A stretch of DNA of 64,000 bases from Gymnothorax reevesii (Eukaryota; Chordata; Actinopteri; Anguilliformes; Muraenidae). Below the pieces are notes generated by a model, which was not told the DNA's origin, did not search any database, and saw only the letters and a program-made list of their open reading frames with translations. The DNA is taken from assembly GCA_029721435.1 (NCBI GenBank), contig CM056576.1, forward strand, positions 72,247,876-72,311,875, given 5' to 3'. Both the position numbers and the translations under genes were made by a program. Below, in pieces: positions 10,548 to 22,026 of the stretch (positions within the stretch are counted from its first letter, which is position 1; every line of letters starts with the position of its first letter).

Positions 10548-12077
10548 TTGAATTCTATCTCTGATAATCTTAATAATCCCACAAAATTTTGGAAACAAGT
10601 AAACTCTCTATTTGGCTCAGTGGTCTCCTCAGGTATCCCTGAGCGTATTGTATCTGACTACTTAGAAATAAATGATAAAGATGACATTGTTCAGCACTTT
10701 AATAGGCATTTTATATCATCTGGATCTGTCAATAGAAGCACTGAATCCAAGTTAAGAGTCAAAGCTGTGAATGCTGCGCCATCTGCAAGCACAGGTCCAG
10801 TTGGAGCTCCTTTTACCCTTAGACCCATTTCCACTGGAGAAATTGCTAAGGCTCTGAAAGCAATTGACCTTAAGAAATCTCCTGGGCCAGATGGTCTGCA
10901 TCCTTACTTTTTGAAACTCGCAGCTGATTATATTGCTGAACCTATTACATATATTTTTAATCTCAGTCTTCAGTCAAACATTATTCCCAAAATATGGAAA
11001 TCAGCCTTTGTGCTACCTCTCCTTAAAGGTGGGGATCCATCAGATCTGAATAACTATCGACCCATCTCCAAATTATCCATCTTATCAAAGATTCTAGAAT
11101 CTCAGGTCAATTCTCAACTAAAACAGTTTTTGGCAGAAAAGAGCATCTTAAGTGAATTTCAATCTGGCTTTCGATCTGGTCACAGCACCATCACAGCAGC
11201 CATGTTGTTTATAAATGATGTTACCAATGCTCTGGACAAAAAACAGGCTTGTGCTGCCCTTTTTATTGATTTGAGTAAGGCATTTGACTCTGTTGACCAC
11301 CAACTTTTGCTAAACCGCCTCAGTTGTATTGGTGTAGGTGAAACAGCCATAAATTGGCTCAGGAATTACCTAATGAATAGGACCCAATGTGTTTCTGTAC
11401 ATGGTCACTTATCAAGCCTGATGGAGGTCACAAAAGGTGTCCCTCAAGGCTCAATTTTAGCTCCCCTTTTATTTTCGGTTTTTATTAACGATATCTGTAA
11501 AAATTTAAATAACTGTAAAGTACACCTCCATGCAGATGATACGGTACTCTATTCATCTGCCCCCTCATTAAGGCAGGCAGTGACTCAGCTTCAGTCTGCC
11601 TTCACTCAGGTGCAGGACTCATTGCATGACTTGGAGCTCGTCTTGAATGCCAAAAAAACTAAATGTATGATGTTTTCTAGAATGCAGTCTCAGTCACAAC
11701 TGACTCTTAGTATTCAAACATTGGGAGGGGATATTATTGAAAGAGTATCATACTACACGTACTTGGGTATTTGGATTGATGAAAAGCTTTCATTTAAAGA
11801 ACACATTGACAGGCTTGTAAAGAAACTAAAAGTTCGATTAGGTTTCTATTATCGTAACAAAGCTTGTTTTGACTTTGAGGCTCGGAAAAGAATTGTACAA
11901 GCCACCTTTCTGAATGTTTTAGATTATGGTGACATTATTTACATGAACGCATCCTCCCTTTCTTTACACAGTCTGGATTGTATGTATCATAGTGCACTAC
12001 GCTTCATAACAAACTCACAATACCGCACACACCACTGTAAACTCTATAATCTTGTTTCATGGCCTTCTTTAAGCTAA
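10548..12077 (+). pseudogene. LINE reverse transcriptase (ORF2 fragment)
   Basis: A 509-residue open frame from a non-LTR retrotransposon of the broad L2/CR1/Jockey type. RT motifs appear in order: KKSPGPDGLHPYFLK (about residues 109-123), LNNYRPISKLSILSKILE, FQSGFRSGHSTITAAML, FIDLSKAFDSVDH (first catalytic Asp), GVPQGSILAPLLF, then HADDTVLY (the FADD box with the catalytic Asp pair intact). After the thumb it ends at a TAA at 12075. The remaining C-terminus continues in another frame. The N-terminal endonuclease is absent, so the first ATG is internal and not a native start. With intact RT motifs but no endonuclease it cannot mobilise itself. The exact clade was not determined. Confidence 0.9.
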
Positions 12078-12082
12078 AGGAG

Positions 12083-12377
12083 ACGGAGTCATTGGTTTAT
12101 TTTTATATATAAGGCCATATTGGGTAAATTACCTCCTTACCTCAGTAGACTTTTGACCCCACCCAGCAACCACTATCAGCTTCGTTCCACAAAAAGGTTA
12201 CTTTACCAGGTACCTCGGATTTCCTCAGTTCTTGGCAAAAGTGCCTTTTCCTATTTTGCTCCTTGGTCATGGAATAACCTCCAAAATACTCTACAGTTGA
12301 ACAATTTAGTCTCCTTCGGTGTGTTTAAGCATAGGCTAAGATTGTATATAAATGAGGTGTGCAGTTGTTGTCCGTAG
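12083..12377 (+). pseudogene. C-terminal end of the LINE ORF2, frameshifted
   Basis: In the +1 frame relative to the RT, HWFIFIYKAILGKLPPYLSRL is followed by YQLRSTKR and FGVFKHRLRLYI. This is the typical C-terminal tail of fish LINE ORF2 proteins. A small indel at about 12075-12083 separates it from the RT. Confidence 0.8.
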
Positions 12378-12614
12378 GTTTGTATTTTGTTAACTTATTG
12401 TATTTTGTCACTCCTGTTGTTTACACCTTTGTAATTTTAAGTGAAATTGTGAGCTGTCATGGCCAGGTCTCCCTCAAAAAAGAGATTTTGAATCTCAAGG
12501 GATTTTCCTGGTTAAATAAAGGTTAAATAAAAAAGAAATAAAATCCAACAGAATCTGCTTATATGAATTAAACATTGGTATTTTGATGAAACGTGAATAG
12601 CAGTACAGAATCAT

Positions 12615-12800
12615 CTGTAATCATCAAAATGAAGGTAATTTTGGTAGTACGTGGTTTCGCCCGTTTACATTTTCCAATCAGACAGCTGTCTATTTTTCAA
12701 CAGCGAGTTACTAACTGGGCTGCAAAAACAGGTGTATGTACTTGTCGCCGAAATTACCTTAATTCGCTGAAGAGTTCTAAAATGCCGTCGCAGAGTGCCT
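12615..12800. repeat. Foldback repeat, related copy at the right window edge
   Basis: The left arm (GAAGGTAATTTTGG, near 12630) and right arm (CCGAAATTACCTTAATTCGC, near 12750) are inverted. The inner part, including GCAAAAACAGGTGTATG, matches 63760-63880, and the right arm is the reverse complement of 63735-63782. Confidence 0.75.
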
Positions 12801-12829
12801 GTGCATATACCCAATTATAATCAAATTAT

Positions 12830-13030
12830 TTTTATGTACTGAATGTAGCCCATTATTTTGTCGCTTTTAGATGGCATGGGGAGAAAAGCCATGTCTTCAA
12901 TTGCCACTTGATTATTCTTGAATTGGAAAACATGTTTATGAAGGAATTCCATCTAGAATTAGCCAGGACTAATTGTTGTCAATAAAGGGAGGGATATTAG
13001 CCCCGGAATTTTCGGGTCCAACACCGCCTC
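12830..13030. repeat. Dispersed repeat, second copy at 54900-55095
   Basis: Shared phrases in the same order are TACTGAATGTAGCCCAT, TGTCTTCA, then TAGCCAGGACTAATT and CCGCC. No coding content. Confidence 0.7.
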
Positions 13031-13335
13031 TGGTAGATGCTTACAGGGGTGGACAGGGGTCAGCTTCGGCAGTGTGATCAGTTTGTGGCTATGCAGCAAG
13101 CGGTGATGAACTGGGACACCTTTCTATCACAGCCAGCTGAAACTTCTTCAGCAATTTGAGCTGCACAGTAGGTCCTCTGTGGGATTGGAGCAGACAGGCT
13201 AGTCTTCGCTAACCCACTGCTCACTTGCTACCCATTACATCCAATCCCTTGACAGGCCCCATTGCAACAAGATAATCAATGTCATTTACTTCACCCGTCA
13301 GTCGTTTCAATGTTGCGGGTTTATACACGTAATAT
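13025..13335 (-). mobile_element. Relic of a Tc1/mariner transposon end
   Basis: The minus strand contains an N-terminal transposase fragment (AQIAEEVSAGCDRKVSQ, about 13105-13160) from a Tc1 family common in vertebrates. The plus strand near 13295-13330 matches the usual terminal sequence of such elements (CACCCGTCAGTCGTTTCAAT). The rest of the element is gone. Confidence 0.65.
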
Positions 13336-15456
13336 TAGGTCACTGGGAGTTTTTCCTGCATCAGAAAATGCATTGTAAAAAGAGACACCAAAAAAAGACA
13401 ACAGTTATAATGTTAAAGTCATTCCTCATAAATCATTTATTTTCTTTTCACACAAAGCTTGTAAATACAGTTATGGCATGACTTTGGTGAAAACTGTCGG
13501 CCAGTAGGTCTGCAAATCCGATAGAGGTCAATGGAGAGAGATTTTTGTTCAGTCATGTCCAGGTTTCCAATGGTGCATAAGTTTTACCCAGTATTCCTGG
13601 TAGCATCCAAGCGTAGGGAACTAACAGGGTTAAACAGCTGTCATTTAATTCATTAAAGTAATTTCATCAAGCAGTGTTCAATCAGGAAGTTAGATAGCAG
13701 TCACAGAGCAGTGCCATGGCATTAAGGTACTGCAGCACATGGTAGGATGCGGCAAAGAGGGCATCAAGGCGCTGCGGTAATGATGAGCAAGGAAAAAACA
13801 ATTTGACATAAATGTTAAATTATTAAAATGCTGACTCTTTGGGGACTAATTTTGCTTTGATTTCCTGTGATCTTACTTCAACCTTTGGAAAATTACACTG
13901 TTTCCAAGTAAAGCCACTTCATAAGATCAATCAAAACTTCAGACCGACTGAAGTTCATGGATGGATGGTGATGTAACTGTAATGAAATGTACAGCATTTC
14001 TTTTTGATGCCCTCCAACAAGCTCAACGATATAAATTTTTTATTAATCAGAGAAAACACCGATTGTGCTTCAACTCCAAATTCATTATAAAAATACACAT
14101 TTCTAATATTTTCAACAGGTCAAGCACCAAAGAATAAACCCATGAAAAATCGAGGTGTTTACAGCATTTATCCCAAAGCAGAAGGCATTATGACCATCAA
14201 GAGGACCAGGTAATGGCTCATTCAGCACAAGGAATTAATGCATCATGAAGGTCAGTTTCAGTCAAGTGGAACACATTATTCAGCATTCTTGAAGTGAAAA
14301 AATAAAGCTTGCCTTTTTCAGCTATGGGGCTGAAAGTGTCAGAGGAATAAAAATCTGTGAAATCACATCTTCTACCTGGTAATATTTTAACCGGTTTAAA
14401 CCCTGGAATGGGGCAGAGCTATGCTCACCTGAGGAAGACAGTGCCTGCAGGAAGTGCCTACAGCACTGACAGATGCTCATCAGTTTTGCCAACGCATCAA
14501 TTTAAGCTGCCAGAATTTGATCCTGGACCTGACTGCACACAGAACTTTGTCTCAATTACTGGGGCCAACTTCCAAGCAAAAGAAAAAAAAAAATAACACA
14601 CAATATTTGATGCAATTACAATATCACGGAGTGCCCTAAAAACAAAGTAGAACATGCAGACATAAAACAAACTATCCTTTAGCCCCAACATCCAGAAACA
14701 TATGTAAGTAACAATCATAATATCTTTATGAGAAGGAGGGAGAGGGTAGACCTTTCCCAAAGTAGTAAACTTAGAAACACTAGTTGCAGTTTTCTTTAAA
14801 TTTGGCTTCACTCCATATGTGCAAGAAGTGCCCATTTCAGCCCCCTCTCAAAGATCAGGAGACACAGAGTGCAGAACCCAGCTTACTCTTTTATGAATCA
14901 GGGCTGAGGACAGGAGGGGCGCCTCCAGGCTAATGCGCCCAAGCAGCATGCAGGAACTGTACCAACTTCAGTGCAATTGGGAGCAAAGACACAAATATAT
15001 GCTGACAACAGCAAGCTCTCCCGACAACTTGACTCATTCTGAACCGTGGCAATGCAGAAAGGGTTTCTTAATGCCCATTCAAACAGAGTATATTGTGCAG
15101 ACGTCCTGCTAACCACTTCGTATAGCCTGGCAAAAGCCTACACCTTTGTAAATAAATTATTTATATGGGGATGCAGCTATGGTAATCGGTGTTGCTTCGC
15201 AGCTTCAGTAAAAATGTACAACTTTAATCTTTAAAGTTTTTCAGCAATTCAAACGGCTCTTGCATGTACAAATATGATGATGCAGTAGATGATTAGTTAA
15301 ATTTGTATATAAAGGGTCATTCAAACTGGTAGGGTGGGTAGCAAAGCAGAAGATTGGTTAAGGAAGGGATTTAAGTGAGTGGATTCTATTCTGTGGGCAG
15401 AGGGTGGGGTCAGGGGCGATGCACCCTGGGATGCCCCCTCCCTTCTCCAGTCATCT
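13336..15456 (-). other. Probable 3' UTR and downstream flank of fkbp1b
   Basis: This non-repetitive-looking stretch lies directly downstream of the fkbp1b stop codon on the minus strand. No sustained coding frame or recognised repeat is seen. Minus-strand AATAAA-type signals occur near 13437-13442 and 14038-14043 (TTTATT on the plus strand). Where the transcript really ends cannot be told from sequence alone. Confidence 0.4.
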
Positions 15457-15585
15457 TCACTCGAGTTTCAGGAGCTCCACATCAAATATGAGAGTGGCAT
15501 TTGGGGGGATGACTCCTGGGTGACCTGTGGCCCCGTAAGCCATGTCAGGTGTGCATGTAATCTTGGCCCTTTGTCCCAGGCTCAT
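15457..15585 (-). CDS. fkbp1b: fkbp1b exon 4 (last coding exon), FK506-binding protein 1B
   Basis: Terminal coding exon of an FKBP12/12.6-type peptidyl-prolyl cis-trans isomerase, a cytosolic immunophilin that binds FK506/rapamycin and stabilises ryanodine receptor channels. The 42 codons plus TGA start at MSLGQRAK and end FDVELLKLE, the exact C-terminus length of the family. [12 protein letters not shown] and [17 protein letters not shown] match FKBP1B rather than FKBP1A, which usually has MSVGQRAK. The aromatic pocket residues of AYGATGHPG and the final Phe of LIFDVELL are present. On the minus strand a CTCAG acceptor lies directly before the ATG (complement of 15586-15590). The next exon upstream is at 18377-18489, across a 2.8-kb intron carrying an intact Tc1 element. 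No frameshift or stop is seen. A retrocopy is ruled out by the introns. Confidence 0.92.
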   Translation of the reverse strand: MSLGQRAKITCTPDMAYGATGHPGVIPPNATLIFDVELLKLE

Positions 15586-15825
15586 CTGAGAAGAAACAAA
15601 CAAAAAAATAAAAAAAACACGCATGCACATACACAAACTCTCCTCTCCAGTTAGCTCGAACAATGGTGCAGACGAGTCAGTCTGTACAAGGTTCCAGTCA
15701 GTATATATATCACAATTTAACTGCTGACAGCTTACACTGCAGTGTGATGGAAAGTTTTCATTTTTAAACACCGCTTTTTTTCTTTAGGGCAAATTTCTAA
15801 ATGCAAAATGCAGTCAGTAAATATA

Positions 15826-17433
15826 CAGGTGCTGGCCAGTAAATTAGAATATCATCAAATAGTTGAATTATTTCAGTTATTCCATTCAAAAAGTGAAACT
15901 TGTTTCTGTATACTTTCCTTCCATACAGACTGATATATTTCAAGTGTTTATTCATTTTAGTTTTGATTATTATAACTGACAGCTAATGAAAACACCAAAA
16001 TCACTATCTCAGAAAATTAGAATATTTTGACAAGGTTCAATATAGAAGACACCTGGTGCCACACTAATCAGCTGATTAACTCAAAACACCTGCGAAGGCC
16101 TTTAAATGGTCTCTCAGTGTTGTTCTGACGGCTACACAATCATGGGGAAGACTTCTGACTTGACAGTTGTCCAGAAGACGACCATTGACATCTTGCACAA
16201 GGAGGGCAAGACACAAAAGGTGATTGCTAAAGAGGCTGGCTGTTCGCAGAGCTCTGTGTCCAAGCACATTAATAGACAGGTGAAGGGACGGAAGAAATGT
16301 GGTAGAAAAAAGTGCACAACTGATAGAGACAACCGCACCCTGGAGAGAATTGTGAAGCAAAACCCATTCAAGAATGTTGGGGAGATTCACAAAGAGTGGA
16401 CTGCAGCTGGAGTCAGCGCTTCAAGAACCACCAAGAAGAGACGCATGACAGACATGGGTTTCAGCTGTCGCATTCCTTGTGTCAAGCCACTCTTGAACAG
16501 GAAACAGCATAAGAAGCGTCTCGCCTGGGCTAAGGACAAAAAGGACTGGACTGCTGATGAGTGGTCCAGAGTTATGTTCTCTGATGAGAGTAAATTTTGC
16601 ATTTCCTTTGGAAATCAAGGGCCCAGAGTCTGGAGGAAGAGCGGAGAAGCACAGAATCCACATTGCATGAAGTCCAGTGTGAAGTTTCCACCGTCAGTGA
16701 TGGTGTGGGGTGCTATGTCATCTGCTGGTGTTGGCCCACTCTGTTTTCTGAGGTCCAAGGTCAATGCAGCCGTCTACCAGGAGGTTTTAGAGCACTTCAT
16801 GCTTCCTGCTGCTGACCAACTTTATGGAGATGCAGATTTTACTTTCCAACAGGACTTGGCACCTGCACACAGTGCCAAAACCACCAGTACCTGGTTTAAG
16901 GACCATGGTATCCCTGTCCTTGATTGGCCAGCAAACTCGCCTGACCTTAACCCCATAGAAAATTCATGGGGTATTGTTAAGAGGAAGATGCAATATGCTA
17001 GACCCAACAATGCAGAGGAGCTGAAGGCGACTATCAGAGCAACCTGGGCTCTCATAACACCTGAGCAGTGCCACCAACTGATCGACTCCATGCCACGCCG
17101 CATTAATGCTGTAATTGAGGCAAAAGGAGCCCCGACCAAGTATTGAGTGCTGTACATGCTCATACTTTTCATATTCATACTTTTCAGTTGGCCAACATTT
17201 CTAAAAATCCTTTTTTTCATTGGCCTTAAGTAATATTCTAATTTTTTGAGATACCGAATTTGGAGTTTTCATTAGTTGTAACTTACAAATATCAAAATGA
17301 AAAGAAATAAACATTTGAAATACATCAGTCTGTGTGCAATGCATGAATATAATGTGCAAGTTTCACTTTTTGAATGGAATAACTGAAATAATTCAACTAT
17401 TTGATGATATTCTAATTTACTGGCCAGCACCTG
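15826..17433 (+). mobile_element. Complete Tc1/mariner (DD34E) transposon
   Basis: A 1608-bp element with outermost 77-bp inverted repeats (15826-15902 and 17357-17433) that are identical by direct reading and begin CAGGTGCTGGCCAG. They extend imperfectly to about 200 bp, where the motif AAAATTAGAATATT recurs as an internal copy of the end, an IR/DR-type layout. The element is flanked by a TA duplication (15824-15825 and 17434-17435). It lies in fkbp1b intron 3, opposite to the gene. Confidence 0.97.
16142..17146 (+). CDS. Tc1-type transposase, uninterrupted
   Basis: Full-length 334-residue DD34E transposase that would cut the element at its ends and insert it at TA. The ATG at 16142 (MGKTSDLTVVQK) is preferred. 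The frame is open 12 codons further upstream, but the family starts here. Order: two helix-turn-helix units of the paired-like DNA-binding domain (IAKEAGCSQSSVSKHI at residues 28-43), a basic GRKK linker (about 54-57), a second HTH (about 76-110), then the catalytic core. Catalytic residues read directly are D148 (FSDESKF), D238 (FQQDLAPAHSA) and E273 (SPDLNPIENSW), with 34 residues between the last two. A Gly-rich box lies at 184-202. No stop or frameshift is present. Activity is plausible but not proven. Its plus orientation is antisense to fkbp1b. Confidence 0.95.
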   Translation: MGKTSDLTVVQKTTIDILHKEGKTQKVIAKEAGCSQSSVSKHINRQVKGRKKCGRKKCTTDRDNRTLERIVKQNPFKNVGEIHKEWTAAGVSASRTTKKRRMTDMGFSCRIPCVKPLLNRKQHKKRLAWAKDKKDWTADEWSRVMFSDESKFCISFGNQGPRVWRKSGEAQNPHCMKSSVKFPPSVMVWGAMSSAGVGPLCFLRSKVNAAVYQEVLEHFMLPAADQLYGDADFTFQQDLAPAHSAKTTSTWFKDHGIPVLDWPANSPDLNPIENSWGIVKRKMQYARPNNAEELKATIRATWALITPEQCHQLIDSMPRRINAVIEAKGAPTKY

Positions 17434-17435
17434 TA

Positions 17436-18376
17436 TTGACTGTGCTCAGTTTTTGCTTTTTAACTCCAAGACATTATGTTTAAAACCAGTTAACATGAAA
17501 TTCACCCTCTGGAGCCAGCAGATGCAGTGACATGTCTAATGAATAAAATATCTCTGCGATAATAGTGCTGAGAAATATGGTTAAATGCTCCTGGCGAAAG
17601 TAGAGTCTCCTGTTTGGATCTGTAAGGAGCTCGTCCGTGACTCTCAGGAGGCTGAGATGAGAGCTGATGCACTCTTACTGTGCATGATTGGATTTCAGAA
17701 TTCCCCTCCTGAAAATAAACAAAAACTGAAAAAAATAAATTAAAAAAAAATCACCAAAAACTTACCCATCACTTAAAACAATTCTGTAACTGAAGACGCT
17801 TGTGAAAAATGGCCAAGAGATTAACATCTCCCAGCGTACTTGCAGCTATCGAAAGAAAGTAGTGACAAGGATGGCTGGCCTTGAGAGTCTGACGGATTTG
17901 TTTGATGAAGATAAAAACAAAAATTAAAATGATCCATTTGAAGATGAGGGAGTCATAGCACAGTTTTTCTGTGAAGGCAACCATCTCGGCAAAATACTGC
18001 GTCTGTCCCCAATTCAAGAAACTGATTTATGCATCAACAGCCATGAACTGTGACAGACTTGACAGGCAATTGGAAAAGGCTCACTCAGTGAAAGAGTCAT
18101 TTCCTTCATTAAAAGTGAGCTTCATCAACAAACAGTACAGATTAATGCACTGCTTCCCTTTTGGCCAATGACCATTATATAATACGGTTCTGTTCAAATA
18201 GCTTTGGCTTTCATACAATTTTTATACCATGTTTCTCAGCTGTATCATCACAAAGACCTAATGGAATGCTCATGTATGCAATGGGCCTCAGCCTCAAAAG
18301 CATAGGATTTACAGCCTTTTTAAATGCCGTTTCACAGAAGAATATACAGACTGCACTGTATCGAAACCCTTGTTAC
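17436..18376 (-). other. Remainder of fkbp1b intron 3
   Basis: No further gene or recognised repeat is seen between the Tc1 element and exon 3. The short ORFs here have no family features. Confidence 0.6.
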
Positions 18377-18489
18377 CTGAGTGACTCCTTCCTCCCATCC
18401 TTTAATCACTTCTTGTCTGCCCATCTTGAATTTGAAAGGCTTGTTTCGGTCTCTCGATGAATCAAATTTCTTCCCGTTCTGTAACATGC
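18377..18489 (-). CDS. fkbp1b: fkbp1b exon 3, FK506-binding protein 1B
   Basis: Central FKBP exon of 113 nt, entered in phase 1: the last G of exon 2 plus GC here makes the Gly codon before MLQNGKKF. It encodes [21 protein letters not shown] and continues through [13 protein letters not shown]. The ligand-pocket residues of the family are visible (F36, D37, E54-V55-I56, W59 in mature numbering). Minus-strand splice sites are consensus: CCTAG acceptor at the high-coordinate end and CAG|GTAAC donor at the low end. Q31 and N32 are FKBP12.6-type, but residue 59 is Trp as in FKBP12, whereas mammalian FKBP12.6 has Phe. The exon is followed by the 2.8-kb intron 3 and preceded by a 34.9-kb intron 2 packed with transposons. 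Confidence 0.92.
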
Positions 18490-18599
18490 CTAGGAAAGAA
18501 AATAAATAAAATAAAAAACGCATTGCTGAATACCCCTCGGGCTTTTCTTTATGCAGTGAACAATGCAGTTATGCTTCAGATTTGGAGCTACATCATACA

Positions 18600-18912
18600 C
18601 AATTTAGGGTAAATAAACTGAATTTGGTGAAGCTAGGATCAATAGTTACTGAGTGCTGGTCTGGACAAGATTTCCTGTATCAAGGTCATAGCGCTAAGGT
18701 CAAAGGTCAAATCCAGCAAAAAAACCTGACGTTGCACATCTATGGGTCATAGTGAGTTACCATACTAAATTTGGTGAAGCTGCGATCATTAGTTGCTGAG
18801 TACTGACCAAGACAAAGTCTTGGACAGACAACAGACAGACAGACACGCAGGTGACAACAATACCGCTCTGGCCAAAATTTGGGCGAGGGGTTAAAAAAAA
18901 AAAAAAAAAAAC
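18600..18912. repeat. Hairpin-type dispersed repeat with GACA core and poly(A)
   Basis: Two related sub-blocks carry AATTTGGTGAAGCT (near 18620 and 18768). They are followed by an (ACAG)n core and AATACCGCTCTGGCC, then GGGCGAGGGG and a 20-nt A run. The layout matches the family at 60702-60901. Confidence 0.65.
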
Positions 18913-19034
18913 AAAAACTTCATAGTCTTGATTCTTCCACATCGACACTCATTTTCTCAGCAGTCACCTTTGAAAATACAATGGGCTTCCAAACTACCGA
19001 TACCCCCGACTGGCAATGCACAAAGAATACTTTA

Positions 19035-19786
19035 AACAAGAGGCCCATGGGCCATAGCGGTCACCTGAGTATAGTATATCGAATGTTAAACCTTGGCCAT
19101 TAGGCGTGGCCCTAATATTGACCCCAGGGATCAGATTAATGGAAACCAGTATCATAAGCAATAGAGTATTCTAAATTGTATGTTTACAACTTGTGGCTAT
19201 TTTCTTTAAGCAAAGAAGATTTCTCAAGCCATTTTGACCCTTGGGCCCTGCCCCTTAGCCCCTGGGTAAGGGAAACTGTCAAAAATATCATAATATCATC
19301 TCATTGTTGTAATGTCTATCAAGTGTGATTCCAGTAGAAATTAAACAGAATATACCCAAAAGTATCATTTTCCTATATAAACTATAGTAAACTTGACCCC
19401 CTCCCCAGGGGCAAACATGGAGCCTGGGGGTCATGAAATTCACAATTTTTATAAAGCACCTCAAGACACTTCCATCTATAAAGATAACTGGTTTCCAGCA
19501 TATCTAGGTATAAAAAAGTAAATGCAAGACAATAGGCTTGCACTACACAAGGTTGCTTATGATAATAATACAACAAAGGGCAATAACTCCATCAAATATG
19601 ATCGAATCAATCTGGTTTTCAAACTCGTCTAAGATCTTATGGATATAAACCTGCATACCAAGTCTCATCAAAATTGGTTCATAAATGCTTTAGTTATTTT
19701 GTTCACAAGGAAAAGTTTACGGACGATGCACGACGACGGACAAAAGGGGATCGCAATAGGTCACGCCTTCGGCTCAGATGACTTAA
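19035..19786. mobile_element. Non-autonomous element beginning AACAAGAGGCCCATGGGCC
   Basis: Near the ends are inverted GGTCACCTGAG (19059) and CTCAGATGAC (19772). The right end has a GACGGACAAAAG motif followed by CGCCTTCGGCTCAG. Sequences of this style are very abundant in molluscs and other aquatic animals (established knowledge; not searched here). No coding frame. Confidence 0.6.
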
Positions 19787-20830
19787 AAATTGTAAAATAT
19801 AGATATTTATAGAGAAATTATAAAAACCGACATGAGAAATACAGTCCCATATTTATGTTCCAATGGAACCTACCAAAATCATTTATGGATTTAATTAAAC
19901 AACAATTTCCTCCAAATCAAGGTTTCACAATTAATGGCACTCTCAAAGATTACTGTACATAACATCGACCGAAAATAAACCAGGTATTCAGTTCCACTTA
20001 ATTAAGTTTTATCTCCATTTTAAGGAACTATAGAGCCATTACATCACTTCCTGTTTCACTAGTGTATAAAATGAGGTAACACACATGCAATGTCCCTTTG
20101 TTATCCAACACCATGAGAGCATTTCCATGATGACTCTTACATTTTACTGCATTTCCGAATTTATATTTTGGCCTGTACCTTATAATGATGAATTTTAGAA
20201 CCCCATTAGCATGCTGTAAGGTGCTAGTAAAAGCTATAAAAAGGCTTGAACAAATATTCATTTAATTTCATAGCATGGCTTTAATTAACACTAATTATAG
20301 CATGACTCCAGTTACATGAAAAAGACAACACAAAAAACACATCGATTTCAGTTGCAATTTCTCCTGAAAGTATACAAGAAAAGAGTTAATTCTCTGTGTT
20401 CATCCTACTAAATGTGGTTTTAAAGTGTACTGAAGGGAATTAAAATTTTACAACCAATAAACAGAGATATTATGTAATGAGCCTGACTCGCATTACAAGT
20501 GACTCGCGTTACCAACATTTAAGTCCTGCACAGCTGCTTGTGAGGACTAGATATGCGTATTGGTAGTACAATTTTGTTTGGCATGGGCAACAGTAGGAAA
20601 AATATAATTTTACAGCCTGCCAGGGGATATTGTGAGGGAAGAAAAAATATGTTTTTGTGATTCGCGTTACACCACCATCACCACGCAATTTTAATGCAGA
20701 ATCCTGAAAAATCGGGAACAGATGGGGAATTTTAGCTATCACAATACACTGGACAAAGGTTTCAAAATATAAATTCAACACAGTTGTCAAGAATGCACAG
20801 GCATTCCGGGGCATTTGCGACATGGCTCCA

Positions 20831-21076
20831 GGGCCCGGTTGTTCAAAGCTTTGTTAACTTCAACCAGTGATTAAGTTTAAACCACAGTATCTACAGTATA
20901 TCTCTGAATGAAAGCCACACATGTTTTTACGTTTTTGATGCATTTTGTAGGTTTCCCCTTGATTAGTTTACGAAGTGAAGAGCATTTGTGAGACTCTTAT
21001 TTAGAGAGTGGTCATAATTTCAGGTGTTTAGCGCTAACCAGCCGTTCAATTAAAGTAGCTTTGAACAACCGGGCCC
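20831..21076. mobile_element. 246-bp MITE with GGGCCCGGTTGTTCAAAG ends
   Basis: The terminal inverted repeats GGGCCCGGTTGTTCAAAGCT and AGCTTTGAACAACCGGGCCC are exact complements. No ORF. The target duplication was not clear. Confidence 0.88.
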
Positions 21077-21892
21077 AGAACATTTTTTTTTCCAGAATTT
21101 TATGAAATTCCTGGTTTTTATGTTAGTTGACATCCAAACGTTTCTGAAAAATGTATTTTGGCTATATGGATCACTGCACTCATGGCAGTTATGTACCGCT
21201 GTCGAGTTCATGACTGTGACCAGCATCAACTTATGGAATTTTGCTTAAATTTACATTTTTCAAGTTAGTCATGCCAGGCACTGACCTTAAATCAATCAAT
21301 CAATCAATCAATCACTTTATTTGTAGAGCACTTTTCATAAAATAAAATTGTATCACAAAGTGCTTTATACACACACACACACACATACACACAAAAAGAA
21401 TCCCCCCACCACCTGCATCCACTTCCAAATTTCACGCCCCCACCTTTATTCCTGTTATACAGAAGCACTCACTCATGCAAATGAAATGTAGCCATGAATA
21501 TAAGAGTAAAAAGAATACTAAGGCTAAGAGTTTCCTCCCAGGTTCATCCGTGCTATCTCAGGGAGCCGTCTGATTCAAGAGGCGGATGACGCTCCCAGGA
21601 ACCTGGCAGCTAACATGGAGGCACACCGCGACCCCAGGCAGGAGGAGGGGCCAAGCACCACCTCCATAAGGTCATGGTATGGACATCCACCCCACCCCTC
21701 AAGCCAGAGCCGCAGGAGCCAGAGCCAACCCCGATGCAGAGGGCTCCCACTAAGGAAACACTGGAGTTATAAGCCAAGATAAAATAAATAACATAAAATA
21801 AAAAAATACAGAACAACAGATTTAAATCAATAATAAATAAATCAAAACGTATGCAGTAGATAAGAAAAACATACTAAAAGTAGAGCTAACTA

Positions 21893-22026
21893 GAGTGTTC
21901 AGGCGAACACGTGTCGCCTGCGAAGTCTATGTGAAAGTGTGACTACCAACCGAACAGACAGACAGACGGACAGACAGACGCCGGACAAAGTGATCCCTAT
22001 GTTCCGCTATGCTTCGCAGGCGACAC
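21893..22026. mobile_element. Hairpin element, copy 1 (GTGTCGCCTGCGAAG ends)
   Basis: The inverted repeats GTGTCGCCTGCGAAG (21911-21925) and CTTCGCAGGCGACAC (22012-22026) flank an (ACAG)n/GACGGACAG core. A close copy, including the preceding TAGAGTGTTCAGG, is at 32457-32602. Confidence 0.88.

Larger units (their letters stand above)
10545..12536 (+). mobile_element. 5'-truncated non-LTR retrotransposon (LINE)
   Basis: Only the RT and 3' part of a LINE ORF2 remain; the endonuclease is missing. The 3' end is a short UTR with TTGAATCTCAAGGG and a tail of repeated GGTTAAATAAA units. A minus-strand fragment with a similar tail is at 59478-59562. 5' truncation is typical of target-primed reverse transcription. 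No target duplication was identified. Confidence 0.9.

Noticed and set aside
15457..18489. Assignment to fkbp1a instead of fkbp1b
   Set aside because: [17 protein letters not shown] and CTPD favour 1B. W59 is 1A-like, so the call is kept with this caveat.
20509..20823. 104-codon minus-strand ORF
   Set aside because: No recognisable domain; ends at a MITE boundary.
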